A stretch of DNA of 64,000 nucleotides, from NCBI GenBank assembly GCA_035222895.1, contig JAVYIG010000877.1:62001-126000 (forward strand), in the 5' to 3' direction. Position numbers and translations under genes: made by a program. Below, one piece after another: positions 46,445 to 57,540 of the stretch (the first letter of the stretch is position 1; each line of letters starts with the position of its first letter). A model generated the notes under the pieces. The model made no database searches. It was not told the origin of the DNA and saw nothing but the letters and a program-made list of their open reading frames with translations. The stretch comes from Strongylocentrotus droebachiensis (taxonomy: Eukaryota; Echinodermata; Echinoidea; Camarodonta; Strongylocentrotidae).

Positions 46445-47865
46445 TCTACGGAATATGTGATTTTCTTTGAAGGCATTGTTTAACAATATTCCAGTTTAAC
46501 ACATCTAAGATGCATGGCCCTACGTGTTATCATTATCTGTTATATGGTGCAATATTGAAGCCTTAAACATATTGCGCTTTAAAAAGATCACGAAGTGCCT
46601 CAAAAAAGTAAAAAACTCTTTGAGCGACCGGTTTTTACCATACTCATTTTTCCCCAGTAGTATAGTGTTATTAAAACCGTCGGGAAAACGTTTTTTGAAA
46701 TTTCGATTTCCAATCATAAATATCTTTAAAATCGGACAGGCGATCGGCTTGTAAAAGTTATGGGATTCCAGACTGACCTGAAGGTTAATAATTATAATTG
46801 CAGCATGAGCTAAATCCAGGATTTTGTTTAGAATCTGAGGCAAAGTTACCCCAATGAAATTGTCCTATAATCTTCATTTACTGTTAATTAAAATGATTTG
46901 GAAGAATGGAGTGGAGGGGGAGGGGATAGCAATGATGAAAGATATTCCATGCGCAGGTATTTAACCAAAAACAGGTGTGGATAATGTAGATAAGGATTAA
47001 ATGAGTGACATGTGTAGCAAATAGAATGAGTTAGGAATGTTACCCTTTGCGTATCAATTTTATGTTTTTTTCTCAATTACTTGAACAGTAAAAGATTTGA
47101 GAAAAAGATAATTTTGTAAAAGATGTTACAAAACAATTGTTTAATCAAACGGAGTGAGTAATTAAATTTGATTCCAATTGCCATTTATAATGTCTACACG
47201 CACTCGAGAATCAATTCAATAGAGCCTCTTCTAAGTTAATATAATAAAAAACGAACTGTTTGTGAAAGCTATATCGAAACACTGATAATTCGAGACGAGA
47301 CACTTGTCTTTTTACGACACCATAGTTTCTCCAAACTGATTCTCAGTCGAATATTTCAAGGCACGATTTCATCGATTCGTGCCTCGTCTCAATCAATACC
47401 CCCAAGATTTCTCAGTTTGTTATGGCAAGCAAAATCACGCAGTACTCAGCCTAGAGCAAGGAATATCCCATTATTACGATTAGAAAACGAATGATTTAGT
47501 ATTCATATCCAACTTCTTGATTAAGATTTCAGAAGCCAGATTCGAGACATCAATAACGATACAAATTTAGTCTTGAAATTACAAAATTGCGAGATACGTG
47601 TCATCATGAAAAAGTGCAATTGACTTTTGTATCAAATTTCCAATTAAGGAAAACAAGTGAATTCTAGATGCTATATGAGGAGCCAGAGTTTTGGAAAATA
47701 GGGATCTCAGTGGAACAGTTTTTTATTTTTGCTCTCTTCGATTCTTAGCGGTGTGGATATTATGTTATTAAAAATGTAATCAAATTAATAGTATTGTAGT
47801 TTATCTGAAGGGGATATGCCGATGAAGCACCAATATTAAACATGTACAGTATGGGCAAAAGTGAT
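46445..47865. other. No gene recognised
   Basis: AT-rich. A 107-codon minus-strand frame at 46520-46843 is Asn/Lys/Phe/Ile-rich, as expected from base composition. Confidence 0.4.
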
Positions 47866-47866
47866 G

Positions 47867-47933
<67 letters not shown>

Positions 47934-47952
47934 CAGCAGTTGTAGTAGTAGG
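47866..47952. repeat. (TAG)n trinucleotide array
   Basis: About 25 TAG/AGT units, then imperfect. It yields poly-Ser on the plus strand and poly-Leu on the minus strand, neither of them real genes. It directly abuts the head of a SINE. Confidence 0.95.
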
Positions 47953-47962
47953 AGTAGGAATA

Positions 47963-48210
47963 GAGGTGTCGTGGTCTTGTGGGTACGTGATAGGACTATG
48001 GATAACGTGGTCCGCGGTTCGAGTTCCGCCACGGCACTAAAATGTCCTTAGCAAGACATTAATCTACATTAATTTGCCACTCTCAATGCACCCAGGTGTT
48101 AAATGGGTACTGGTAGGAAGGAATTCTCTGCATGAGGTGAGCATCGAAATCCAGAGCCGGGGTAATATTGCATGGTGGCGCACATACAACTACCCAATAT
48201 TATTATTATT
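47963..48210 (+). mobile_element. tRNA-derived SINE
   Basis: The head GAGGTGTCGTGGTCTTGTGG contains an A-box-like segment, and GGTTCGAGTTC (48016-48026) is a B box with one mismatch. The body has GCAAGACATTAATCTACATT, TTTGCCACTCTC, CACCCAGGTGTTAAATGGGT, GGTAGGAAGGAATTC and the tail TATTATTATT. It lacks tRNA folding beyond the head. It would be mobilised by a partner LINE that is not seen here. Confidence 0.85.
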
Positions 48211-48221
48211 AGTAGTAGTAA

Positions 48222-48380
48222 TACAGTCAAACCTGCTTTAGTGACCACCTGTCTACAAGGACCACATTTTTTGTTTCCCTTGAAATGGTTTCTCATTGAA
48301 ACATGTACTAAAGGAACCTGTCTACAAAGACCACTTTTTGCGTTTCCCTTAGGCGGTCGCTATAGACAGGTTTGACTGTA
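48222..48380. mobile_element. TA-flanked MITE, 159 bp
   Basis: TA-CAGTCAAACCTG at 48222 faces CAGGTTTGACTG-TA ending at 48380. Inside, GTGACCACCTGTCTACAAGG and CCTGTCTACAAAGACCACTT are a diverged internal duplication. The TA duplication fits Tc1/mariner-like insertion. No coding capacity. Confidence 0.85.
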
Positions 48381-50117
48381 GTAATTATAGAAAATAGTAT
48401 ATCTATAATTATATTCTGATTTATCAACCCAAAAATCTAGTATACGAAAAACAGTCCGGAAAATTAATTTCGAGGCGACTGATCAAATAATTAACCTAAT
48501 TTAAGTCTCTCTTTTGGGCGGAGTAATTAATATGAATGGCCAGTGACTAGTCCCATAATGACTAACTATCTAACTAAAGCATGATTTACTTTGAGAAATA
48601 TCAAACTTGTGAATATAAACAAAGTGGTGTGCAAAACTAGATAATCTGTAAATGTACTCAGTTTGCTCATTGTTATAACCTTGCACAATTTAGCATTCCA
48701 CATGCCTTGATTGCGAGGCTGAGTACAGGTATCTTCACCTCATGAGCAGACAGCAAGCGGCAGGGGGGGGGGGGTCGTTTTGTTTGTCTGTCGCCCAAAG
48801 AGGAAATACTCAAGAATGTTTGGGTTCTGAAGATTCGCCTTTTGAGACTTGGGAGGAGACATCACTCGCCTCCGACGTCACACGTGCAACCTCTACTCTT
48901 AGGGGAATCTTGACCAACTAAACAGTAATCCCACGTCGTTGACACTGCATCGCATTTGGGGAGGTTAGGGTGTAAACGAATAATGAAGAGCTAACGTAAC
49001 GTACATACATAGAATTGGAAAGTACGAATGTAATAAGAGTATTCATCAATCGCTTATTACCTTAATATCTTCTGCATTGAAATTAATGCCAAGAATAAGG
49101 GGGTTGAACCCCCCCCCCCCCACTAGCTATTCTAGAACGATGGCAGTATGTCCGATAGAATCATATTGGGGGAGGTCATCCTCCTACCGCAGTATTTGCC
49201 CCCCCCCCCCCCCCCCCCCACTTAATATTGGGTTTTAATTCGTAATAAAGGGAGTATGGCTCGGTGAAAGGTGTTCAACGGGAGTGCCATAAACGCAAAA
49301 AATTAAACAGAATAAAGATGGTCAATCATAATTTTACAAAAAAATACCTTTCTTTGTAAAAACAAACAAACAAACAACCAACATCCAAAAAAGATGAAGA
49401 AGAAAAAAGACATTATAAACTTCGTTTGCAATTTTGACGTGGATTACATGAGGGGTAGGTTTCGCAGACCCTCACCCCCTCCTACTATCAATTGTATAAT
49501 GATTTTGCAAATACAATAAGATAAAGACCTTCTATAGTATTTCTTTCCTTGACAATCTGTCACAGATAAAACTGTACCTTGGCAGATTTTTAGACACCCT
49601 GGATTCGCCTAGGGTAGCAATAGGAAGCCATCCCCATACCAAAAGCCAAACAAGACCTTTTGACGTCCGGTTCAAGTAGGGTCTGACCATTCAATCATCC
49701 CACATCGGCAATGACAACCAAGCCCAGTCCCATGCGTGTGATTTCATGCTGTGTTTACCGTGCACTAGACGAGCACGGCTTGCGCTCATTCATGACGTCT
49801 TTGAGAGCAGGGGGAAGGTCAAAATCCTGGCCGGAATATCAACGAGAGGTGGGCCCTATAGCTGGACCCTCAATGGGAATCACAACAGTGTCATGAGGAG
49901 GCTATTGGGTTCTTCCCAGTGGTCAGTCGGAGATTTTTTTAATCATATTTCATTATCACAATCCGAAGCAACCTTGTGGTACTTAGTGAATCGCAAGCAA
50001 CTGCAAGAGCTGTAAATTTAAAGGAATACTAACAACACCACTTGTGAATAAGATGCCATTATGTCAGAAAAATGCACTTTCTGGGAGACATCAAAATCTA
50101 CAAAGCTTACCCCTTTA
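48381..50117. other. No gene; several long G/C homopolymers
   Basis: G-run at about 48763-48774, C-run at about 49110-49122 and a C-run of about 21 at 49199-49219. A CRE-like CGACGTCA followed by CACGTG lies at about 48871-48886. Confidence 0.45.
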
Positions 50118-50340
50118 AGAAGAAGAGGTAGTAGAAGAAGAAGAAGAAGAAAAGAGAAGGGATAACAAAAAAAAAGATTTAGAGAAATTACAAGAAGAAT
50201 ACAAAGAAGAAGACTAAGAAGCCAAACAAAAAAAGAAGAAGAAGAAAAAGAAGAATAAAGGAATGAGAAGAAAAAGGTGGAGTAGAATAATAAGAAGAAA
50301 AAGAGAACAAAAGGAGGACGAAGGAAAGGAAAAGATTGAA
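50118..50340. repeat. (GAA)n-rich polypurine stretch
   Basis: AAGAAGAAG-rich sequence with interruptions, purine on the plus strand. Confidence 0.85.
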
Positions 50341-51459
50341 ATTATTTAAATATACATTTTATAGCATTGTAATAACGGTTTGTTGCTAGGGGCACTTACA
50401 GTGTATTTAGGTGGGTAGGAGTAGGGGGGGGGGTGTCATATCCTCCTTACCATATATTGCTTTATAAGCCTCATGTTAATAAACTAAAATCCTCTTTAAC
50501 TGATAGTTAATCCTCGTTTTGAGGGAAAACAATTATTTCAGGAATACCTTTACACTATAGATACCCCAAATATAGACACGGGCTCATATACATTCTGGAA
50601 ATATTAGAGGTGTGCGACTTCCACCCCCCCCCCCCCCCGAAATCGTAATCAGCGCCTCCCCTCCTCGAATGTTATACCATCTTCAATTCACCAGTCAAAA
50701 AATGCTCACTTCGATGCACTGAGAGAAAGTCTGGATGAGCTCTACATAATTGTTCCCGATCTACTGAAGATCGTATCGCACTATTAAATCTGCATTAATA
50801 TTTCCCCTATTTTCAGACAGCGTTTAGAAGTCACCCTTAAACACCACCTCCGACAGGAAAGATAACATAACCCCTCTATGTTCCACTTGTACTGGAAATC
50901 AGAAATGTAGCGGTCTTATTAAATGCAGCTTACATGTTGTAAACTGTATGATCTACTGAAGATCGTAACATACTATTAGAATAGACAAGTCCGTAGTTTT
51001 AAGCTTCAAGTTTTCAGTTTTAAGAATTACATTTATACTTCAGTATAATGTATATTTTTACTTATGCTACAGAATATTTCACTTATATCTTTAAAAAACT
51101 ACGTAAATAAAATTTTGTTAACCATGTGCCCGTTCCACTTTTATTTATACACTTATCAGCTACCTTGGTATGTTTCACTTCTATTTCAGTACACTTCACT
51201 AAGACTTTTGTATAATTTCACTTCAGATCTAGTACAGTGTAATTTCACCTTAACCAATTGACCTTTTTGATTTTCCTTGTAATAAACCAGTACATCCAGT
51301 TCATAATGCTGTTAATGCGATTCAATACAGGGGGTTATTGATTAATTCTAAGAAACGGCTACATCCAATACACATACAATAAAGGAATGTGCATGACTGT
51401 TAATAATTACGGTGAAACCAAATACAATGTCATGCTCCACTCATTTCCTGTTTTAGGTT
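50341..51459. other. No gene; two copies of a recurrent ACTGAAGAT motif
   Basis: GATCTACTGAAGATCGTA occurs at 50758 and, as GATCTACTGAAGATCGTAAC, at 50950. Related copies lie at 55.41 and 55.96 kb. A C-run (about 14) lies at 50624-50638. No coding segment supported. Confidence 0.5.
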
Positions 51460-52040
51460 CCAGGGTGGAAGAGAGATAGGGAGAGAGAGGGGGGTGGATA
51501 GAGAGAGAGAGAGAGGGGGGGCGGGGGAGGGAGAGACGAGGGAGAGAGAGAGATAGGGGAAGGGAGGGAGAGTATAAATTAGAGAGGAGAGACAACGATG
51601 AGACGAGAGAGAAGGAGAGATAGATAGAGAAAGAGACAGAGAGACAGAGAGATAGATAGAGAAAGAAACAGAGAGACAGAGAGATAGATAGAGAAAGAAA
51701 CAGAGAGACAGAGAGACAAACAGAAGAAATGGGCAGAGAGAAGGAAAGGGAAAGAGGTGGAGGGTCGGAGAACGACAGAAAAGAGAGAAAGAGAGAGAGA
51801 GAGAGGGGGGAGTAGAAATTAGAGAGAAGATATAGACAAAGATGAGACTAAAAAGAAAAGGAGAGATAGAGAAAGAGGAGGGATGGGCAGAGAAACGGAG
51901 ATAAACATCCTTAGAAAGAGAATGGGAAAGGGAAGGGGGAGGTGGTCGGCGTAAGAGAGAGAGAGAAAGAAAGAGAGAGGGGGGGGCTGAGGAGTGGGGA
52001 GGAGAGAAATAAAAGAGAAAATAGATAATGAGATAACATA
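51460..52040. repeat. GA-rich tract with internal duplications
   Basis: Purine-rich on the plus strand. A 32-bp unit (GACAGAGAGATAGATAGAGA and AAGAAACA) repeats near 51640-51720. The block AATTAGAGAG...GATGAGAC...GGAGAGATAGA at about 51576 recurs at about 51817, about 240 bp on. Confidence 0.9.
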
Positions 52041-52782
52041 GCCAGAAAGAAAGAGACAGACATGAGAGGTCGACATAACATGGAAAATGGATAGAGGATA
52101 AGCGTGAGGAGCAATGTAGTTATATCTGACAAGAAATAAACAACTGGAGTGGAATCGTGTACAACGAGATGCCACGACTGGAAGATAATGATGACAGCGT
52201 TAGGGTATCATCTCATGTGAAACAACATCGTGTTTAATTGGAGTGGGCTTTAATGTGCTGTAACATGAGGGCGTTAGCTCCGCGCCAGACAAAAGGATCT
52301 TAAACCCATGTAACGTCATTTCACCTTAACGACTTCCTTGCTCTGACATTCCCATTCTCGGAAATGGGTATCTTCGGAATGCTCGACTGGACACGAATCA
52401 TCGCGCATGGGACTAAGGGTAGGGTAAGGGGTATATTTAGGTGTCGGGTGCAGCCGCCTGGTACTTAATTGCGCCGAAGCTTCCGTGAAATTAAAAGATA
52501 CATCATAACGATGTTTCTATTTTGATGATGGGGTGACTCACAATATGAAAATTATGTATCTCATTTATGATACATGGATGTGAATTTCAATACGAGTTCT
52601 AAGCATTCTGGTGGGGTTCGGTACGAAGAATACAAAATAAAAAGGTTACCAACAGTAATTGTCTTGGTGATGTTTTAAACTGTGTTTTCTTCAAAGTTCC
52701 TATTTATCATACCATACATTTACAATCCAAGATATTTGTTACACAACAGTGACCTTAAGTGAATGACATCGCATTAAGCCTT
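52041..52782. other. No gene recognised
   Basis: Mixed composition. Nothing supportable. Confidence 0.4.
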
Positions 52783-53101
52783 TAGTGCGGTATGGTATGT
52801 AATCCCGTGGGATTTTTTTCGCCAAAGTTGATTTTTTTTTTTTTTTTTTTTGCTGTTTTGGTTTCAAAAGGGTCCCAAATGGCTAAAAGTGATGGGGTTC
52901 AAATTTTCAGACCCCTCCTTCATTTGGCTTCAAAGTGGCTTATATAACGCGCAATAGGGAAATTTGGTGTCTTCGGGAAAATTTGAACCCCATCAATTTC
53001 TGATAGCTTGGACCCCAATGAATCCAAAAAATGCAAACAAGAATCAAATTTGGCACAAAAATCATACGGGAGCTGTTTCAGTAACATACCGTATCACACT
53101 A
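52783..53101. mobile_element. TA-flanked foldback MITE with arms of about 130 bp
   Basis: TA-GTGCGGTATGGTATGT at 52783 faces ACATACCGTATCACAC-TA ending at 53101. The arms continue imperfectly inverted: GCCAAAGTTGATT/AATCAAATTTGGC, GGTTTCAAAAGGGTCC/GGACCCCAATGAATCC and GATGGGGTTCAAATTTTC/GAAAATTTGAACCCCATC. A run of 20 or more T breaks the left arm. No coding capacity. Confidence 0.85.
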
Positions 53102-53319
53102 CTAGGTTGAATAAGTTTATCTTAAATAAAAATATGTATAACTTGTTACAACTCGCGTGACATCATGAGATGCCAACGAAATTAGGAGAAAGGGGAGTAA
53201 TTGGTAAGGGTGGGGGAGGGAGGGATACGAGAGAATGTGAGAAAGATATAAAACAAAACAAAAAACAAACAGAAAGAGGAGACAGAGAGAGAGAGAGTGT
53301 GTGGAAGGAGAGGAGGAGG

Positions 53320-53366
<47 letters not shown>

Positions 53367-53638
53367 GGTTATATTCTAAATTCCAAAAGGATAAGATGCC
53401 GAATGTGAAATACACGAATGTTGATATCAATCACTCCACATTCATGTCAGGAATGTAACAAACATACATAGTTCATGTCAGTGAATGTTGTTGTTGACAA
53501 CTACAGGCTACATTCCATTTAAGACAGCAACACCTGTGTGTATCATTCTTGCGTAGATTACTTGGTAAAGAGTTCTGACTTGACGAATGAAACTAAAGTT
53601 TATGAGCCCCTTGAAAACTCTTTGGAATTCGGTAGCCA
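53102..53638. repeat. GA microsatellite region (53270-53366)
   Basis: (GA)n of more than 35 bases with flanking GA-rich imperfect repeats. The rest of the interval shows nothing coding. Confidence 0.7.
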
Positions 53639-53688
53639 CGTTCACACGATAGCCACTTACTCGAGAAAGTATAACCATCGTGTGAACG
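53639..53688. repeat. Short hairpin CGTTCACACGAT ... ATCGTGTGAACG
   Basis: A perfect 12-bp outer stem encloses a 26-base loop with partial inner pairing (CCACTTACTCGAG/AAAGTATAACC). Possibly a remnant foldback element. Confidence 0.65.
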
Positions 53689-54723
53689 CAACTACATAGT
53701 CGCAAATTAAAATACGTGAAAATGTGTGTACAGCGAATATATATTTCTTATGCGAAGGGCTTTTAACGACGAATTTTGCAATATACAATGTAGGAAGTTG
53801 CTTTGCATTACGTGTCATGTCGGTACTCATGTAACAAATGCACTCATTATATTAGTTCGGTTTATTTGTATAGAAACGATAGCATAAAGATACCTCAAAT
53901 AATAAGAGAGGGAAAAAATTACTTTAAAAATGCTCCCTCGTATACATTATGTCATGTAGGCTCACGCACTGTTAATGCACAATGATATTATCAGTGTTTT
54001 TTTAGAACAACGTAGGGCCTATAACGACGTGTATATTGTCTTGTTCAGACATATTAATACATATACTTTAGAAATTGCCTTGTTACTTTTGTTAGACAAG
54101 CAAATCGAATCTATTATCGTTGTTTTATGGTGATTATAGCCGCCATTTCGATGCCACAAGGGAATTAATACAAGAGAAATAAAAGCCATTACATTCAATT
54201 ATTACATTGACAAGAGACTGCGATATCGACCGATAGCGGACATGCATTGCATCCTTAGGGAATCGTAATAACGATGTATACCAACTCCACTCGCTTACCG
54301 ATACTGCAATTTTCTCTCACCGCCACACTCTCCTGCATAAACTGTGCGTCAGAATTGCAGTAGAGCGGGAGGGTTTTGATTTGTCGTCATTATGAAAGCG
54401 GACGTATTATAGGCTGTCTGAAAACACTACACTCGTTGGGGGCCCCGTAAACGTGTTAATTAGATATCGACAGATATTCGGATTGCATAAAAGGGGCACC
54501 AGGGTGATAATGTTGAAGGGTGTCTAAAGCTGTCATGCCTGCATTGGTATAGGGATGTTAATGATGTAGAATTGATGTGGAGGAATTTGGAGCGATATGA
54601 CTAGCTAAGCATGGATTAGTTAAAGTAGGGCAGCATTGGGAACTATAAGCCATGACTTGATATGAGTTCATTGACATGATTGTATTATCATAACCACTAT
54701 CACGATCTTCATCATCATTAATA
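53689..54723. other. No gene recognised
   Basis: AT-rich. Nothing supportable. Confidence 0.4.
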
Positions 54724-54855
54724 AATTAATTCTTTGAAATGCTAGAGCGACGTAATGGCAGCACAGCTAAAGCCGTGGTAATAATCTCCACGTTTGGAAG
54801 CGCTTAGTGATTGTAATAAGCGCTATAATAATAACTGAGTATTATTATTATTATC
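54724..54855 (+). mobile_element. SINE 3' half
   Basis: AATTAATTCTTTGAAATGCT, AGAGCGACGTAATGGCAGC, GAAGCGCTTAGTGATTGTAA, TAAGCGCTATAATAATAA and (ATT)n correspond to the 3' half of the SINE at 46.2 kb. The tRNA-like head is missing. Confidence 0.75.
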
Positions 54856-55045
54856 ATCATCATCACTATAATCATCACCACCATTAACATCAACCATCAC
54901 ATCATCACCATCATGATCGTATTCACTTATACAACCACTACCACCACCATTACCACCGCCACCACTATCATCTTCATCATTATTATCATCATCATGAAGA
55001 ACATTATTTTCTATCACTACCATAACTACCATCATCGCCACCAAC
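54856..55045. repeat. (ATC)n/(ACC)n trinucleotide array
   Basis: ATCATC and CACCAC units expanding directly from the SINE tail. An Asp/Gly/Val-rich minus-strand frame across it is an artefact. Confidence 0.9.
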
Positions 55046-57047
55046 ACATCACCATATTATAATTCATCATACTGACTCTGTAATTAACGCTACCAATGTT
55101 GCTTCCCATATCAACTTCCGTAAGATTGAAATCTACCAATTCCCACGAATTTTAACCTATCATCTACCTGTTCTAAGACATGGATAATTATAACTGTGTG
55201 ATGCATATCTTAACGCAATACCTAATTCAGTTAAGCCGACTGAATTACAACTTGTATATCCAGCAGCAATGTCCAGCAGCGTAACGAAAGCCTGATAATG
55301 AAGGGGTTCAGTGGCAGAAAAAAAGGACAATTCTACAATTCCTAACAACATATCCAAGTTCTTGTGATGTAGTATAATAGACGTGTTTCCCTTATTGTTG
55401 CTGTAGTAATCTACTGAAGATGGTAACATGTTTAAATTATTCTCTTTCCATTCCATCAATATTATAGTCCGTATTTCCGAGAACTCATTGTAAATAAATG
55501 CAGTATTACACTCACGTAAATTAGAGTTTTTTTTGTTTATGACCCACATGTAACCCTCTTATCCCCCTTAAACTTCAAGTCAAGCTCAAGTTTATTGGTT
55601 TCACATTTCACAAAAAAGAATTCACACAATATTATTGACAAGATTAGTACATAATATGAAATATACTAAAAGTGTCACATTATATAATTAATTCTTTGAA
55701 GAGACGTCGAAATTAATTGCTTTGAATAGAAGGTTAAACAAGGTGAAACGTGAGGAACCTATTAAAAAGCTCAGCTTGTATAGATTATAGGTTCCCGTAA
55801 ATAAAAGTAACATTTGATTGAACCCTATATTAGGGTCTAGAACCCCAGGTTAAGAACTACTTATCATACGGAAGGAGGGGATAATTAAAAACCATTTTCG
55901 TCGACAATATGTTTTTGAAAATATAGACTATAAGCGACGAAATTGAAAGAAAATCATTACAGTATGTCACCATCTTCAGTAGATTACCCAAGGCACAAAA
56001 AAAAGCGGCGAGCAACACAACACGAACTTGGAAAATGTCGTGGTGAATTTTTTTCTCCATCCTGATTTTGAAGTACATGGGAAATAATGGGTTTGGTGCT
56101 TATGTATAAACAAAGGTCTCAATCGACCAAAGTGGAATGGCTTGGTTACAATTAAAGGCTGCATGTGTAAACAAATATCTTGAAATACAGAGATCCAAGT
56201 GACCTTTTCTAACATTTTAGCCAAATTAACGATCAATTTCCTTCAGTGCTGAAAATACATTTTGCAATATGCGCAAAAAAAAGGACTGAATTCATCAATA
56301 TTTTAGTAGGTACAAAAACTAAAAGGGAGCTCCATTTTCCATTGCATTTCTTTGTTAAAAAAAGAAACGTGTCCGACCGACAAATACCCTATTTTTATCC
56401 ACCAGGTCAACATGTTATCATTACAGAAATAAAATGATATTAAGTCCTAGTCCAATTTCCACATCGAGTGTGTGAAACGTGCAAATTACGAATATCGAAA
56501 GCAAAATAAATTGACACTCGTTGCATGCTATGTTTGCATGTGTGCCCCAATCAACGATGTTGATTTGGGTAGAAGCAGCGCGGAGGACTGTGAGTTCAAT
56601 TGGTGGAGCGACAAGGTTGAGGGAAATGAGGATGAGGAGGGGGAGGGAGGGGGATTTTTTTAAAATAGGAAACGCCGATTTTGAATTAATAACTGCTCTA
56701 TACTGTAATCCATTCCAGCATTAAGATGAAATCTTACTTTTGTGGGGTCAGTCCACTGGGCTTGAAATCTACCAGCCAACCAACCAGACTTACCAATCTG
56801 ATGAGGGTGGGGGATAGGTACATGTTCCCCTTCGTAAATAAACTGAATTAGCCATTGTTAATAAGACTAGCTGCCTATCAAAATGTTCCCCCCCCCCCTC
56901 CTCCCCGTCTAAAGAAAATGGCTCAACGTCACAGCATTTAGTGCAACATATTGAGCAAGATATATATGAATAATGTGTACTACATCCATGATAAAGTATC
57001 TCATTAAAATATGCCCCCCCCCCCTTCAGAGGGCATGAATACTTATA
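55046..57047. other. No gene; two further copies of the ACTGAAGAT motif; C-runs
   Basis: TAATCTACTGAAGATGGTAA at 55407 and the inverted form ending at 55987 (ACCATCTTCAGTAGATTA). C-runs at about 56886-56896 and 57014-57024. A 129-codon minus-strand frame at 55160-55549 has no recognisable domain. Confidence 0.45.
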
Positions 57048-57540
57048 GGTACTACCAGTGGCGTACGCAGGATTTTTTCAAGGGGGGGGGGGGGGTTTAA
57101 AATCGAGTCCAAAATTTCGCAACGACTCAGGAAAATTAGAAAATCGCCCCGGCCAAAAAGTCGCTCAGTGGGGGGGGGGTAAGCGGACACTTTTTTTTTT
57201 GGGGGGGGGAGCCCAAAAAAAATCGCAACGACTCAGCCAGCCGAAAAGTCGCTCAGTGGGGGGGGGGGGGGGTTAAGCGGACACTTTTTTTTGGGGGGGG
57301 GGTCTCGAAATTTGAAAATTTGACATTTTGCTCCGTTGGGGGGGGGGGGGGTAAGGTTAGCTTTTTTAGGTCAAACCATGGTAATTTTTCTTTTTTTTTT
57401 TTTTTTTTTTAATAAAAAAAAAAAAAAGGGGGGGGGGGGTTTAGAGATATTTAGGGGGGGTTTACACACACAAAATTAACAAAGGGGGGGGGTTTAACCC
57501 CCAAACCCCCCCCCCCCCTGTGTACGCGCCTGGGTACTAC
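57048..57540. mobile_element. hAT-like non-autonomous element with 8-bp TSD and G-tracts
   Basis: GGTACTAC at 57048-57055 is exactly repeated at 57533-57540. The element between starts CAGTGGCGTACGCAGG and ends CCTGTGTACGCGCCTG, a 13/16 inverted match. An 8-bp duplication with a CAGTGGCG-type end is characteristic of hAT. Inside are tandem units of about 106 bp with CGCAACGACTCAG, AAGTCGCTCAGTG and AAGCGGACAC, each followed by long G- and T-runs. No transposase frame; frames here come from the homopolymers. Confidence 0.88.

Noticed and set aside
47760-48051. Poly-Leu and poly-Ser frames
   Set aside because: Direct translation of the TAG trinucleotide array and adjacent SINE.
55160-55549. 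129-codon minus-strand frame
   Set aside because: No recognisable motif, no splice-bounded structure and AT-driven composition. It includes one of the ACTGAAGAT motif copies, which suggests repeat-related sequence.
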